From Glandiceps talaboti (lineage: Eukaryota > Hemichordata > Enteropneusta > Spengelidae), in assembly GCF_964340395.1 (NCBI RefSeq), contig NC_135557.1, positions 721,646 to 785,645 of the forward strand: a stretch of 64,000 nucleotides of DNA, written 5' to 3'. Made by a program: the position numbers and the translations under genes. Positions 40,866 through 50,014 of the stretch are shown here, one piece after another; positions within the stretch are counted from its first letter, which is position 1; each line of letters starts with the position of its first letter. The notes below the pieces were generated by a model. The model was not told the origin of the DNA, did no database searches, and saw only the letters and a program-made list of their open reading frames with translations.

Positions 40866-40967
40866 ATAAAGATACGAGAGCAAGAGGAGAAGATGAAACA
40901 AGAAGAAGAGTTGGAAAAGAAAGCGAAGATGGAGAAAATTAGAGAACAGAAAAGATTAGCAAAACAG
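40866..40967 (+). CDS. CCDC191: Internal exon of a CCDC191-like coiled-coil gene (34 codons)
   Basis: A 102-bp exon, phase 0 at both ends, encoding a highly charged helix made almost only of Lys, Glu, Arg, Gln, Met and Ile (begins IKIREQEEKMKQ, ends KIREQKRLAKQ). This is typical single-helix or coiled-coil sequence. Seen directly: acceptor TATAG before 40,866 and donor CAG|GCAAGT after 40,967. The donor is GC rather than GT but otherwise matches the GC-donor consensus exactly. A GT donor at 40,977 would be phase 1 and would hit TGA soon after joining the exon at 56,192, so frame supports the GC donor. Joined to 56,192-56,488 it gives one continuous reading frame. The gene name is inferred from the downstream repeats and overall resemblance to CCDC191/KIAA1407; another Sfi1-repeat or coiled-coil protein is possible. 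Earlier exons lie before the window. Confidence 0.62.
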
Positions 40968-41241
40968 GCAAGTGGAGGTATTTGCATCCTTTCAGTCAGT
41001 GGTCAAAAGATATCATATGTAACAGCTAAGTGCCATTATATTTCTGCAAGTTTGATGTCTAATTTATGGAAGTGTTACCCTCTTTTGGTTTGGTTGTGTA
41101 CTATGTTTAAATTATGATAATGAGACTATGATCTTACAGTTGCCATGGCATTCTGTATGTGTGTCATTGTCAAATTCATGGACTTTTACATGTTGAAAGA
41201 TAATCGCCTGTGTGAACATATGATCATTAGTAAGATAGATC

Positions 41242-41279
41242 TATATACACACTGACTACTGTTATACACTGACTAGTAG
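41242..41279 (-). repeat. Inverted two-unit remnant of the 19-bp satellite
   Basis: The motif CACTGACTACTGTTATACAC matches the reverse complement of the 19-bp unit over nearly two units, with a few substitutions and one deleted base. It lies about 485 bp beyond the array, on the other side of the exon and in opposite orientation. Confidence 0.75.
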
Positions 41280-41402
41280 CACTGCAAATAGCATAATATT
41301 TATTTTTTAATTTTTTTTAATTTTTTGGCTTTGTTATAATGTTTTTGGTTTCATTAGTCCCCGCTGGACGAAGTCCGGGACGTGGACTTATGGATTGGGT
41401 TC

Positions 41403-41456
41403 CGTCTGTCCGTGCGTCTGTTCGTCCCTCCGTCCGTCCGTCCGTCCGTCCATCCG
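41403..41456 (+). repeat. (CCGT)n tetranucleotide tract
   Basis: Imperfect then perfect CCGT/GTCC repeats just inside the left end of the Helentron-like element, equivalent to (ACGG)n on the minus strand. The second copy at 52,874 has only a degenerate TGTGTGTGTCCG here. Confidence 0.85.
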
Positions 41457-41539
41457 CAGCTGTTTCTTGGAGATGCCTGGACCGATTTTTTTCCAACTTG
41501 GTACAGGGGCAACATACAATAGCACGTCAATTTGTTTCA

Positions 41540-42155
41540 TGATACAATCCAATATGGCCGCCTAGCAGCCATTTTGTTTGCAAATTTTCCCTGTCTAAAG
41601 CCTTAACTCAGACATGCTTGAACAGATCTTATTCAAAGTTGGTATTAGGACAGTGTTCTATGACATACATGTGCATATTCATTGTTGTCGTGATACGATC
41701 CAATATGGCCGCCTAGCAGCCATTTTGTTTGTGAATTTTCCATGTCCAAAGCCATAACTCAGACATGCTTGAATAGATCTCATTCACAGTTGGTATTAGG
41801 ACAGTGTTCTATGACATACATGTGCATATCCATTTTCATCGTGATACGATCCAATATGGCTGCCTGGCAGCCGTTTTGTTTGCGAATTTTCCATCTCCAA
41901 AGCCATAACTCAGACATGCTTGAACAGATCTCATTCAAAGTTGGTATTAGGACAGTGTTCTATGTCATACATGTGCATATTCATTGTTGTTGTGATACAA
42001 TCCAATATGGCCGCCTGGCAGCCATTTTGTTTGCAATTTTTCTATGTCCAAAGCCATAACTCAGACATTCTTGAACAGATCTCCTTCAAAGTTGGTATTA
42101 GGACAGTGTTCTATGACATACATGTGCATATCCATTTTTGTCGTGATACGATCCC
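41540..42155 (+). repeat. 151-bp core repeats of the Helentron-like element
   Basis: The landmark CAATATGG starts its ATGG at 41,554, 41,705, 41,856 and 42,007, exact 151-bp steps, followed by a partial unit ending near 42,150. Each unit carries CAAAGCCATAACTCAGACAT, GAACAGATCTC and TTGGTATTAGGACAGTGTT. Since 151 leaves remainder 1 on division by 3, each copy shifts frame. The overlapping short open frames here are by-products and not genes. Confidence 0.92.
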
Positions 42156-42408
42156 CCATACCCGACCCATCCTTTATTGTTGTAGGCATGTTCCATGTCC
42201 AACAAGCAGACACAACATATCTAAGTCTGTTTGATTTAGGTTCACAAGTGTTGTTGCGTGATCAGAGTAGTGATAATTCCTTAAAACCCAATCATAGCGG
42301 GGACTATGTCATTCTCAATGACTTGTTTATGGGGGGGTCACTCAAAAACTTGGGAGTGAAAGGGCGGGCTACTCAAAATTTTGTGGATTTCTGAAGCAAT
42401 TCCTCCGA

Positions 42409-42424
42409 CCCCCCCCCCCCCCCC
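42409..42424 (+). repeat. Poly-C tract
   Basis: Sixteen consecutive C bases, immediately before a set of imperfect tandem repeats. Length is likely polymorphic or error-prone. Confidence 0.95.
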
Positions 42425-42444
42425 AGGTTGTAAATAATGATGGC

Positions 42445-42795
42445 TCCCTTATAGGCATTTGAGTAAACATTCAAAAAATATACGTAAATACCCTTAGCAA
42501 CCATGACCACCCCACAGCAACAGCCAAATGGTTGTGTATTTCTGAAAGATAACAACAGGGATTCTTTTTAGGCAAGTGAACAAACATTCAAAAAGTGTAT
42601 GCCAATATGCCTAGCCACCAAGACCACACCCTTAGGAACAGCCAAATAAAATTATATTTTGGTGAAACAACAACATCATCTTGCAAGCATTGGAGTAAAC
42701 AATCATAAAATGTATGCAAATGTCCCTAGCAACCATGACCATGACCATAGCAACAGCCAAACAGTGGCGTATTTTTGAAGGTCAAATTTGCAAGT
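42445..42795 (+). repeat. Three imperfect 115-117-bp tandem units
   Basis: Landmark TAGCAACCATGACC or a close variant at 42,495, 42,612 and 42,727 (steps 117 and 115). Each is preceded by GTAAACATTCAAAAA-like and followed by CAACAGCCAAA-like sequence. The units differ by about a quarter of bases, so the array is old. No coding capacity is shared among units. Confidence 0.8.
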
Positions 42796-42949
42796 GATTT
42801 ATATGTCGCAGTGTAGATGAAATATCCTGACTGACATACTCTGACTCCAATGTATGTAAATATCAAACATATGAAGACAGACAATGTCTCACAAATGCCC
42901 AGAGATGATCAGAACAATTGCTGGATGAATCAGGAATGACTAAGCTAAC

Positions 42950-43415
42950 AACATCAGAAACGAAGCTAAATATATTTCTATTTTAATTGACGGCGACACT
43001 GATAGAGCTATGCAGGAGTGTGAAATAGTCTACATGCATGATGCAATGAGTAGACAAACCGACTTGTAAACTCGTGGTGAATTTAATGGGACAGAAGGAA
43101 GTTCAACATGCATATGCAGATGGTGGTGTTTGTGCGGCAAATACTATATGTTACAAAGTTGATAAAAGTTGGAAGCAGAAAATTATAGGACTTGGAGCAG
43201 ATGTTGCATTAACTCTGGATGTATATGCTACAAGGTTCGACATATCTTACACGTGTCGCACCTTATAGCATGTACATCCAGAGCTAATGGTGTGTCTGTC
43301 AATCTTGGTCGAAACAGGAATGTATACACTTTACCCAGGGAGAAGTAGGGCAGTAATACCGTATCACTTCACTATATTAAAGTTGTTAAACTGTTTCAAT
43401 GCTTACCGTGAAGTA
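42950..43415 (+). pseudogene. Decayed hAT-superfamily transposase fragment (ZNF862-like type)
   Basis: Three out-of-frame pieces in order resemble one transposase core. From 42,986: IDGDTDRAMQECEIVY, carrying the D-G-D/S-T-D motif typical of hAT relatives. From 43,077: VNLMGQKEVQHAYADG then SWKQKIIGLGAD. From about 43,290: GVSVNLGRNRNVYTL, then IPYHF-TILKLL, corresponding to the usual I-P-x-H-C-x-x-H-R-L-E-L motif with the Cys and second His lost. Defects are a stop after RQTDL (about 43,068), a frame change before 43,077, an 86-bp insertion between GAD and GVSVN, and a stop at about 43,349. The family match is by motif recognition. No intact N-terminal zinc finger or C-terminal dimerisation domain is visible. 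Confidence 0.72.
43207..43289 (+). mobile_element. 83-bp foldback (MITE-like hairpin) inside the hAT relic
   Basis: Two 36-nt arms, 43,207-43,242 and 43,254-43,289, are inverted complements with only 4 mismatches, around an 11-nt loop (TATCTTACACG). Arms begin CATTA and end TAATG, with core CTCTGGATGTA. Removing 43,204-43,289 restores GAT GGT GTG TCT and reconnects the transposase motif GAD to GVSVN. The hairpin is therefore an insertion, with TTG/GTG next to the ends as a possible short target duplication. It could be a tiny foldback transposon. A transcribed stem of this size would also look like a small-RNA precursor, though nothing else supports that. Confidence 0.82.
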
Positions 43416-44144
43416 TGTAAACTTTCTGGTGCATAATAGCAATGTTATGAGGGTTTGAATTTTGTTTATTATTTGCCGTGGAAACGTTAGTACATATCCT
43501 GGGTATGTAGGGGATCACGAAAACCGACTGAAGACGAGGATGGCAAGCTTTCCTGTGTTTAGAATAGGAAGCTGGCATTTAAACAACATTTTGGACAAGT
43601 AACGTTCACTGGGACTTGAAAAATCACAGATGTAGAGCTAAATTTCTTGCATAAATAATGAAATTGCAAGACTACTCTTATGGAAGGCATTCAGTTTAAA
43701 TGTGATTTTGGTTTTATCACCATATTATATTATACCAGTATATTGATAGTGGACATCTAGAGATTTGATTGGTCTAGACATCAAACTAGCATATCTAAAA
43801 CATGATGGATACTTGCCATTAGCGGTTCAAGTGCGACTTTCCCGACTTGGTGAGCCAGCAAGTCGGGTGTCATAAAAATTGTTTGCATCTCTAAAGCTAT
43901 TTGCAATGTCCCTGATAATGGGTCAGTACAACTGATATGACATTGAGCTTAGCTTTGCCCAATGTGTTATAGCTTTTCCTGATGTGTTATGTAAAAGTGC
44001 TTTATCACATTTGTAAATATTGCCAACAAACATTATTAAGTGATAAGAAAGATAAGAAACCCCACTTCCTTAGCTAATGGCTGATTCTGTTGGCATACGT
44101 CCAAGTTTTGATGTTTACAAATATTACTTGGACTTGATTATTTG
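43416..44144 (+). other. Unassigned intronic sequence
   Basis: AT-rich sequence with no credible exon, RNA gene or repeat family recognised. Short open frames here have no repeat-independent composition suggestive of coding. Confidence 0.6.
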
Positions 44145-44386
44145 TTGTCTGCTCCTATCCAAACATTGTAGTCTGCTCTTGTCCAAACATTGTAGTCTGC
44201 TCCTATCCAAACATTGTAGTCTGCTCCTATCCAAACATTGTAGTCTGCTCCTGTCCAAACATTGTAGTCTGCTCCTATCCAAACATTGTAGTCTGCTCCT
44301 GTCCAAACATTATAGTGTACTCCTTTCCACACATTGTAGTCTGCTCCTATCCAAACACTGTAGTCTGCTCCTATCCAAACATTATA
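44145..44386 (+). repeat. 24-bp minisatellite, left part (about 10 units)
   Basis: Tandem 24-bp units with core TAGTCTGCTCCTATCC followed by AAACATTG. Main variants are CTATCC/CTGTCC and a unit TATAGTGTACTCCTTTCC. The array stops inside such a variant unit at TATA (44,383-44,386) and resumes at 46,959, where the same variant continues. The two parts were one array before the insertion between them. Confidence 0.95.
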
Positions 44387-44411
44387 TACTCCGTTCACAC
44401 TAGGACCTATC

Positions 44412-44540
44412 CTCCGGAGAATCAGTGACTTAAATTAACTCCGGAGGTAATTTGCGTGTGTGAATGGTCGACTCCGGAGAATCTGTGGATTATTTTACTG
44501 CGGAGGTTTTGGTTGATTCAGCTCCGGAGATCCTCCGGAG
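44412..44540. repeat. Cluster of CTCCGGAG palindromes in the subterminal region
   Basis: Exact CTCCGGAG at 44,412, 44,439, 44,472, 44,522 and 44,533, plus the variant CTGCGGAG at about 44,498. The block is bracketed by GTTCACAC (44,393) and GTGTGAAC (44,571). Repeated subterminal palindromes often serve as transposase-binding sites, which is an inference here. Confidence 0.8.
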
Positions 44541-46148
44541 GAAAGGATTAGCTTGTACTCAGTTGTAGGTGTGAACGCTTTACGCCGGTGTAAGCGCCCT
44601 CAATCGGTGTATTGCAGTCATCGCACTAATTTCCCCGGTCAGCAAATTACCATGTTGCCAGCTAATTAGTGCGCAATATTGAGAGTTCGATCGACAATTA
44701 CCGAGCCACATGTTCATACATGTATTGTAAACTGATGTCGCCGCGTACTTAGGCCTTTCTTGTTTATTAGGATAGTGGTGTGTAGCACCATGGGTGAAGT
44801 CATAAAACTTTGTCCGGAAAAAACCATTTCATGTACTGGTTATAAGTTGGCATAAACACGTTTGTATTTATATACTCATCTTTACTATCACACTTTGGTA
44901 AGCTTGCTAATCTTTATTCAGAACCACCAATGTATTAAAAAAACATTGAAGTCGGCAACGAATCATAAATATTGTTATTATTATTGATGTACCACACCAC
45001 ATCATCCCTTCAATGAATCATCCTCCCATGTAACATTTATGTGGTTCACTCAAACTATGTCTTATACTAACTGCAATAACTGTAGCGTGTACTGTGATTT
45101 TGGGGTTCTTTCCTTTGTTTTTGTACCTTTTTCCGTTCCGATGTTTGACTGGAAGCAATCGCTACAATTTCTCCAACGGTAACGCAAATGGCCGAGGTCA
45201 CGGTGAAAACGCCGTTTCAAAATGTTGCTACTTTTAGGTTTTCCTGTCGAATTGCAGAGCCAAACTTACGCGAAATATTATTAGGAGAACAAGACTCGTT
45301 AATTTGCTATTCAACCACATATTGCCCAAAATTTAACACGTGTGAGATACGTTTTCGTTACGATCTGAAAAGATACCTTATGTTTAGCACACGATGTCTT
45401 CGCCACCGTATTTACGGAAACTGCTATCAAAGAAGTTGTTGCCGAGATAGCACAGTAATTTGCGTAAATATTCTCTTCAGATTTTGTGGATTTCCTTTGT
45501 ATTAACTCCCGATTATAAGTTTTAACGGTACATTTTGGCCGACATATGAGCATCACAGCCATATAAGTTCAAACGCTGTGAGCATTGGAGGTACATGTAT
45601 CTGTGAATATATGGTTTGTGTAAAAGTTGCTATTGATGTCTACGTTTTAGGTACTTGTCCTCGGGTTTTAATTTTACGATATTTCCATCTTGAAGTTTTT
45701 TACTGAGACTGAATGTGAATGTACTCGGAAAAGTAATGGGGTGACTGGGGGAACCCGTCCCGTTTTACATGTGCAAGTCAGATGGTGTCACGTAATTAAT
45801 CTGCAAATAAATGCAGCTAGTTCTCAACATCACGTAATTACGTACAATTAGTGTTCGGTAGGATTTTTTTTTCGTTTGGTTTACTGAAATATTTCATAGC
45901 AGACGACTGATGTGCGATGTGAAATTGATAACATATATTGGGTCATTTCACCACTGAGTGCCGTAAGTGTTTGGAAGTTGACTATTGCGTGAATCATTTT
46001 TGACTTTTTTACCAGTGAATGTCTACGCCACACTTATTCCTCTGAAGATTGTTCAGTTCAAATAAATTAAAGTAAAGACGATACGAGATTTGATAAATAC
46101 TGATATTGTTACATGTACAGTACTACAGACATGCACACAGTGCACAGA

Positions 46149-46340
46149 TCACATACGGAAGTGCAAATTTGCCGCCATAACAACGAAAGGCCTTGCGTGG
46201 AAAGTATTTCGGAAGGCAGAATTTGCCTGCGGTCTCGTTGCGATATTATTTTTTTCATTAGCGGGTTGTTCACCATTTCCATCACTCCTACCTGGCTTAC
46301 TAGCCGGAGAAAAGAAATTAGTTATTTGCCGTTTACTCAT
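46149..46340 (-). pseudogene. Possible N-terminal remnant of a transposase-like protein
   Basis: A 63-codon minus-strand frame beginning MSKRQITNFFSPASK, about 620 bp inside the right end of the 2.57-kb insertion. A basic K-R-x-x-[ST]-x-[FIL]-F-F start is common at the N-termini of some transposase and zinc-finger proteins. Nothing downstream in any frame continues into a recognisable domain, so this may be chance. The product is unrecognised. Confidence 0.2.
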
Positions 46341-46958
46341 ACTGAAACCGGCGGTGGTTCTCCGCCGTGTAGGCTATTTGCTGTACCATGGAAGTAGAAC
46401 CATGGCTGTACTATGTCGACAAACTACCATTATTTGAGAAGAGACGTTTAATGTCAGGGGCAAACGGGAGTAGAGAAAAACCATACAACATGTCCCTCGC
46501 TAATAGTAATACACCCATGGTCCACAACAGCGAAAGAGGTAACAACTGGTGTGACTGAATTCAGAATTTGTACGAATAGAAAACACATGAATTCACGTTG
46601 GTCGACATGTCAACGTCGAGCGTGTTGCGTGGCTTGTCGAAATAAAAGTTAAACTGGGCATCACGACGCGACGACGAGTGAAATTGTTAACATGCATGAG
46701 ATCTGAGAAGACATCTTCGCTTATTTCTCGAACGCATGAACGTACACAGCAATAAACAACACAAGGCAGTCTCTACAACTCATGTTGTTTACAATGATCG
46801 CACTATGCACTTATCGTTGAACTTATCGTTTACGCCGGCGGATAATGGTGTCACATTGTGTGTGTGAACACATACAGCTGATCCCCTCTGTTTACTAATC
46901 GTTCTCACCTATTTACGCCGGAGAAAAAAACCCACGAAAAAAGCAATATGAACATGCC

Positions 46959-48936
46959 TATAGTGTACTCCTTTCCAAACATTGTAGTCTGCTCCTATCC
47001 AAACATTGTAGTCTGCTCCTATCCAAACATTGTAGTCTGCTCCTATCCAAACATTATAGTGTACTCCTGTCCAAACATTGTAGTCTGCTCCTGTCCAAAC
47101 ATTGTAGTCTGCTCCTGTCCAAACATTGTAGTCTGCTCCTATCCAAACATTGTAGTCTGCTCCTGTCCAAACATTGTAGTCTGCTCCTATCCAAACATTG
47201 TAGTCTGCTCCTATCCAAACATTGTAGTCTGCTCCTGTCCAAACATTATAGTGTACTCCTTTCCACACATTGTAGTCTGCTCCTATCCAAACATTGTAGT
47301 CTGCTCCTATCCAAACATTGTAGTCTGCTCCTGTCCAAACATTGTAGTCTGCTCCTATCCAAACATTGTAGTCTGCTCCTATCCAAACATTGTAGTCTGC
47401 TCCTATCCAAACATTATAGTGTACTCCTGTCCAAACATTGTAGTCTGCTCCTGTCCAAACATTGTAGTCTGCTCCTGTCCAAACATTGTAGTCTGCTCCT
47501 ATCCAAACATTGTAGTCTGCTCCTGTCCAAACATTGTAGTCTGCTCCTATCCAAACATTGTAGTCTGCTCCTATCCAAACATTGTAGTCTGCTCCTATCC
47601 AAACATTATAGTGTACTCCTTTCCAAACATTGTAGTCTGCTCCTGTCCAAACATTGTAGTCTGCTCCTGTCCAAACATTGTAGTCTGCTCCTATCCAAAC
47701 ATTGTAGTCTGCTCCTGTCCAAACATTGTAGTCTGCTCCTATCCAAACATTGTAGTCTGCTCCTATCCAAACATTGTAGTCTGCTCCTATCCAAACATTG
47801 TAGTCTGCTCCTATCCAAACATTGTAGTCTGCTCCTATCCAAACATTGTAGTCTGCTCCTATCCAAACATTGTAGTCTGCTCCTATCCAAACATTGTAGT
47901 CTGCTCCTGTCCAAACATTGTAGTCTGCTCCTGTCCAAACATTGTAGTCTGCTCCTGTCCAAACATTGTAGTCTGCTCCTATCCAAACATTGTAGTCTGC
48001 TCCTGTCCAAACATTGTAGTCTGCTCCTATCCAAACATTGTAGTCTGCTCCTGTCCAAACATTGTAGTCTGCTCCTATCCAAACATTGTAGTCTGCTCCT
48101 ATCCAAACATTGTAGTCTGCTCCTATCCAAACATTGTAGTCTGCTCCTGTCCAAACATTGTAGTCTGCTCCTGTCCAAACATTGTAGTCTGCTCCTATCC
48201 AAACATTGTAGTCTGCTCCTGTCCAAACATTGTAGTCTGCTCCTGTCCAAACATTGTAGTCTGCTCCTGTCCAAACATTGTAGTCTGCTCCTATCCAAAC
48301 ATTATAGTCTGCTCCTATCCAAACATTGTAGTCTGCTCCTATCCAAACATTGTAGTCTGCTCCTATCCAAACATTGTAGTCTGCTCCTGTCCAAACATTG
48401 TAGTCTGCTCCTGTCCAAACATTGTAGTCTGCTCCTGTCCAAACATTGTAGTCTGCTCCTGTCCAAACATTGTAGTCTGCTCCTATCCAAACATTATAGT
48501 CTGCTCCTATCCAAACATTGTAGTCTGCTCCTATCCAAACATTGTAGTCTGCTCCTGTCCAAACATTGTAGTCTGCTCCTATCCAAACATTGTAGTCTGC
48601 TCCTATCCAAACATTGTAGTCTGCTCCTATCCAAACATTGTAGTCTGCTCCTATCCAAACATTATAGTCTGCTCCTGTCCAAACATTGTAGTCTGCTCCT
48701 GTCCAAACATTGTAGTCTGCTCCTATCCAAACATTGTAGTCTGCTCCTATCCAAACATTGTAGTCTGCTCCTATCCAAACATTGTAGTCTGCTCCTATCC
48801 AAACATTGTAGTCTGCTCCTGTCCAAACATTGTAGTCTGCTCCTGTCCAAACATTGTAGTCTGCTCCTATCCAAACATTGTAGTCTGCTCCTGTCCAAAC
48901 ATTGTAGTCTGCTCCTGTCCAAACATTGTAGTCTGC
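46959..48936 (+). repeat. 24-bp minisatellite, main part (about 82 units)
   Basis: Same unit as at 44,145. Nearly all variation is A/G at one site (CTATCC/CTGTCC), plus ATTATAG for ATTGTAG and the TATAGTGTACTCC variant. Higher-order structure is clear: ATTATAGTGTACTCCTGTCC recurs at 47,052 and 47,412, exactly 360 bp (15 units) apart, with matching neighbours over about 190 bp. Because 24 is a multiple of 3 the array is open in several frames. The longest is a 669-codon plus-strand frame of the octapeptide PNIVVCS(Y/C). These are repeat by-products: the A/G variant changes Tyr/Cys on the plus strand and ATTATAG makes stops in one minus frame. Confidence 0.97.
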
Positions 48937-49205
48937 AGTAATAGTGAACTCAGTTAATTGTCAGAGAAGATTTTCTCAACGAGACAGAGTAGTTTATTGG
49001 AAATTACGAAAGCAATCAAGTTATCGCTTACTTGTCCAAATCATCACCTACTAAGGTCAAACAAGCCATGCACGGTTCTTGATTGGGCTGGAGTGGAGTA
49101 CTTGTCCTGTCATAAAAATGAAGCAAATGTAAGAGAATACACTGACAGACTTGCCATAGAATCATAGGTGTCCGTCAAACTTTTATATTTTCACTATCTA
49201 TTCCG
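48937..49205 (+). other. Unassigned sequence after the 24-bp array
   Basis: No repeat, motif or credible exon recognised. Confidence 0.5.
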
Positions 49206-49480
49206 AAAGTGACAGTCAGAATTCTTCGATATTTGGTGTGCATGTTCCCTGGGGAGAGGCTATTCAGATTTGTTCATGCCAAGTTGATCTGTGCCATTTT
49301 CAATTTTTTATGATTTTTTTTCCAAAAATGACATTTTCATCAACTCCTCATAAACCTCAAGTCAGATTGCTTTGATATCTGGTGTGTTGATGCACAGGGG
49401 GTAGCTTACTTAGATTTGTTAATTTCAAGTCAGCACGTCTTCTCTTCTATTTTTTATGATTTTTTTTTTGAAATTTGAAA
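49206..49480 (+). repeat. Two diverged tandem units of about 146 bp
   Basis: GATATTTGGTGTG at 49,228 and GATATCTGGTGTG at 49,374 are 146 bp apart. Both are followed by TCAGATTTGTT / TTAGATTTGTT and, later, ATTTTTTATGATTTTTTTT. The layout resembles the 151-bp core repeats of the Helentron-like elements, but the sequence is different. It may be a fragment of another core-repeat element. Confidence 0.7.
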
Positions 49481-49941
49481 AAAAAATGAATATGTTAATG
49501 AGCATAATGACCGACGCCATATTGGAAATCAGTCCGCGAGACTTTAGGTAAAGTGCAACTTTTCAAAAGACACTATTGACGTCAAACAAGCAATGTAATA
49601 TGTGCTATAGTCTTAATTCTACGCATTGTGCGCCCAAATGACAAATATTTGTTCGAAAAAGGTTTGTAAACTTCAAATCCAATTCACACACCACCCCTCC
49701 TACAGAATGGTTCATTCCAGTATATGCACCTCACGATCAAGTGAGCTCTATATATGAGCATGCCTGAACTGAAGTGTATGGGACGATTTTTGACAGAGTC
49801 AGTCGTCAATAAAAACGATAATACTCTTTCTAAAATTATCACATTTTGAAAGGGAAAGTACTTTGTGGTTCATTTATGGAATTTTGTTTTTGTACGATCA
49901 ATCTTGGTGGCAAAATTACAGCGTCAAAATTACCGATGTGG
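49481..49941 (+). other. Unassigned AT-rich sequence
   Basis: No gene or repeat family recognised. Confidence 0.5.
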
Positions 49942-50014
49942 TAGTTCCGTACGGTGACAATCTCAAGTACCCGGCCACCGGATGCATGAGGGACTAACCC
50001 GGAAGCAAGTCGTT

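Larger units (their letters stand above)
41354..42326 (-). mobile_element. Helentron-like non-autonomous element, copy 1
   Basis: Seen directly: a left end TAGTCCCCGCT (41,355-41,365) and a right end AGCGGGGACTA (42,296-42,306), exact 11-bp inverted repeats. A hairpin (GGAC-GAA-GTCC) follows the left end. A (CCGT)n tract lies at about 41,420-41,452, then tandem 151-bp cores, then a second small hairpin (GTCATT-CTC-AATGAC, 42,308-42,322) and the tail CTTGTTT. A second copy at 52,874 shares every part. Known: oyster pearl elements and related Helentron-like repeats combine short terminal inverted repeats, a terminal hairpin, tandem cores of about 150-160 bp and an (ACKG)n tetranucleotide tract. 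The minus orientation is inferred because (ACGG)n reads on that strand and the strongest hairpin would then be 3'. No protein is encoded. Confidence 0.75.
44387..46958. mobile_element. 2.57-kb DNA-transposon-like insertion splitting the 24-bp minisatellite
   Basis: Seen: the direct repeat TATA flanks the segment (44,383-44,386 and 46,959-46,962). Deleting the segment plus one TATA rebuilds a perfect variant unit of the array. The ends are weakly inverted: CTCCGTTCACACTAGG on the left against the reverse complement GGCATGTTCATATTGC on the right, sharing GTTCAYAYT and, further in, CTCCGG. The left end carries a cluster of CTCCGGAG palindromes. TTACGCCGG occurs near both ends in the same orientation. 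The 4-bp duplication and GTTCACAC ends suggest a cut-and-paste DNA element, but I cannot assign a superfamily. No full transposase is seen; a short minus-strand frame starting MSKRQITNFF is the only candidate remnant. Confidence 0.7.

Noticed and set aside
41339-42394. Overlapping frames of about 105-116 codons at the Helentron-like element
   Set aside because: They read the same 151-bp core in shifting frames. Repetition of the same peptide pieces in different frames marks them as repeat artefacts.
45188-45505. 105-codon plus-strand frame, and the overlapping 83-codon minus frame, inside the 2.57-kb insertion
   Set aside because: No domain or motif recognised, and both strands are open over the same stretch. 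Chance openness is as likely as a gene.
46948-48957. 669-codon plus-strand open frame of PNIVVCSY/PNIVVCSC octapeptides
   Set aside because: The frame is open only because the 24-bp unit is a multiple of 3. The main variant site is non-synonymous in this frame, overlapping minus-strand frames are equally open, and a transposon-like insertion splits the same array.
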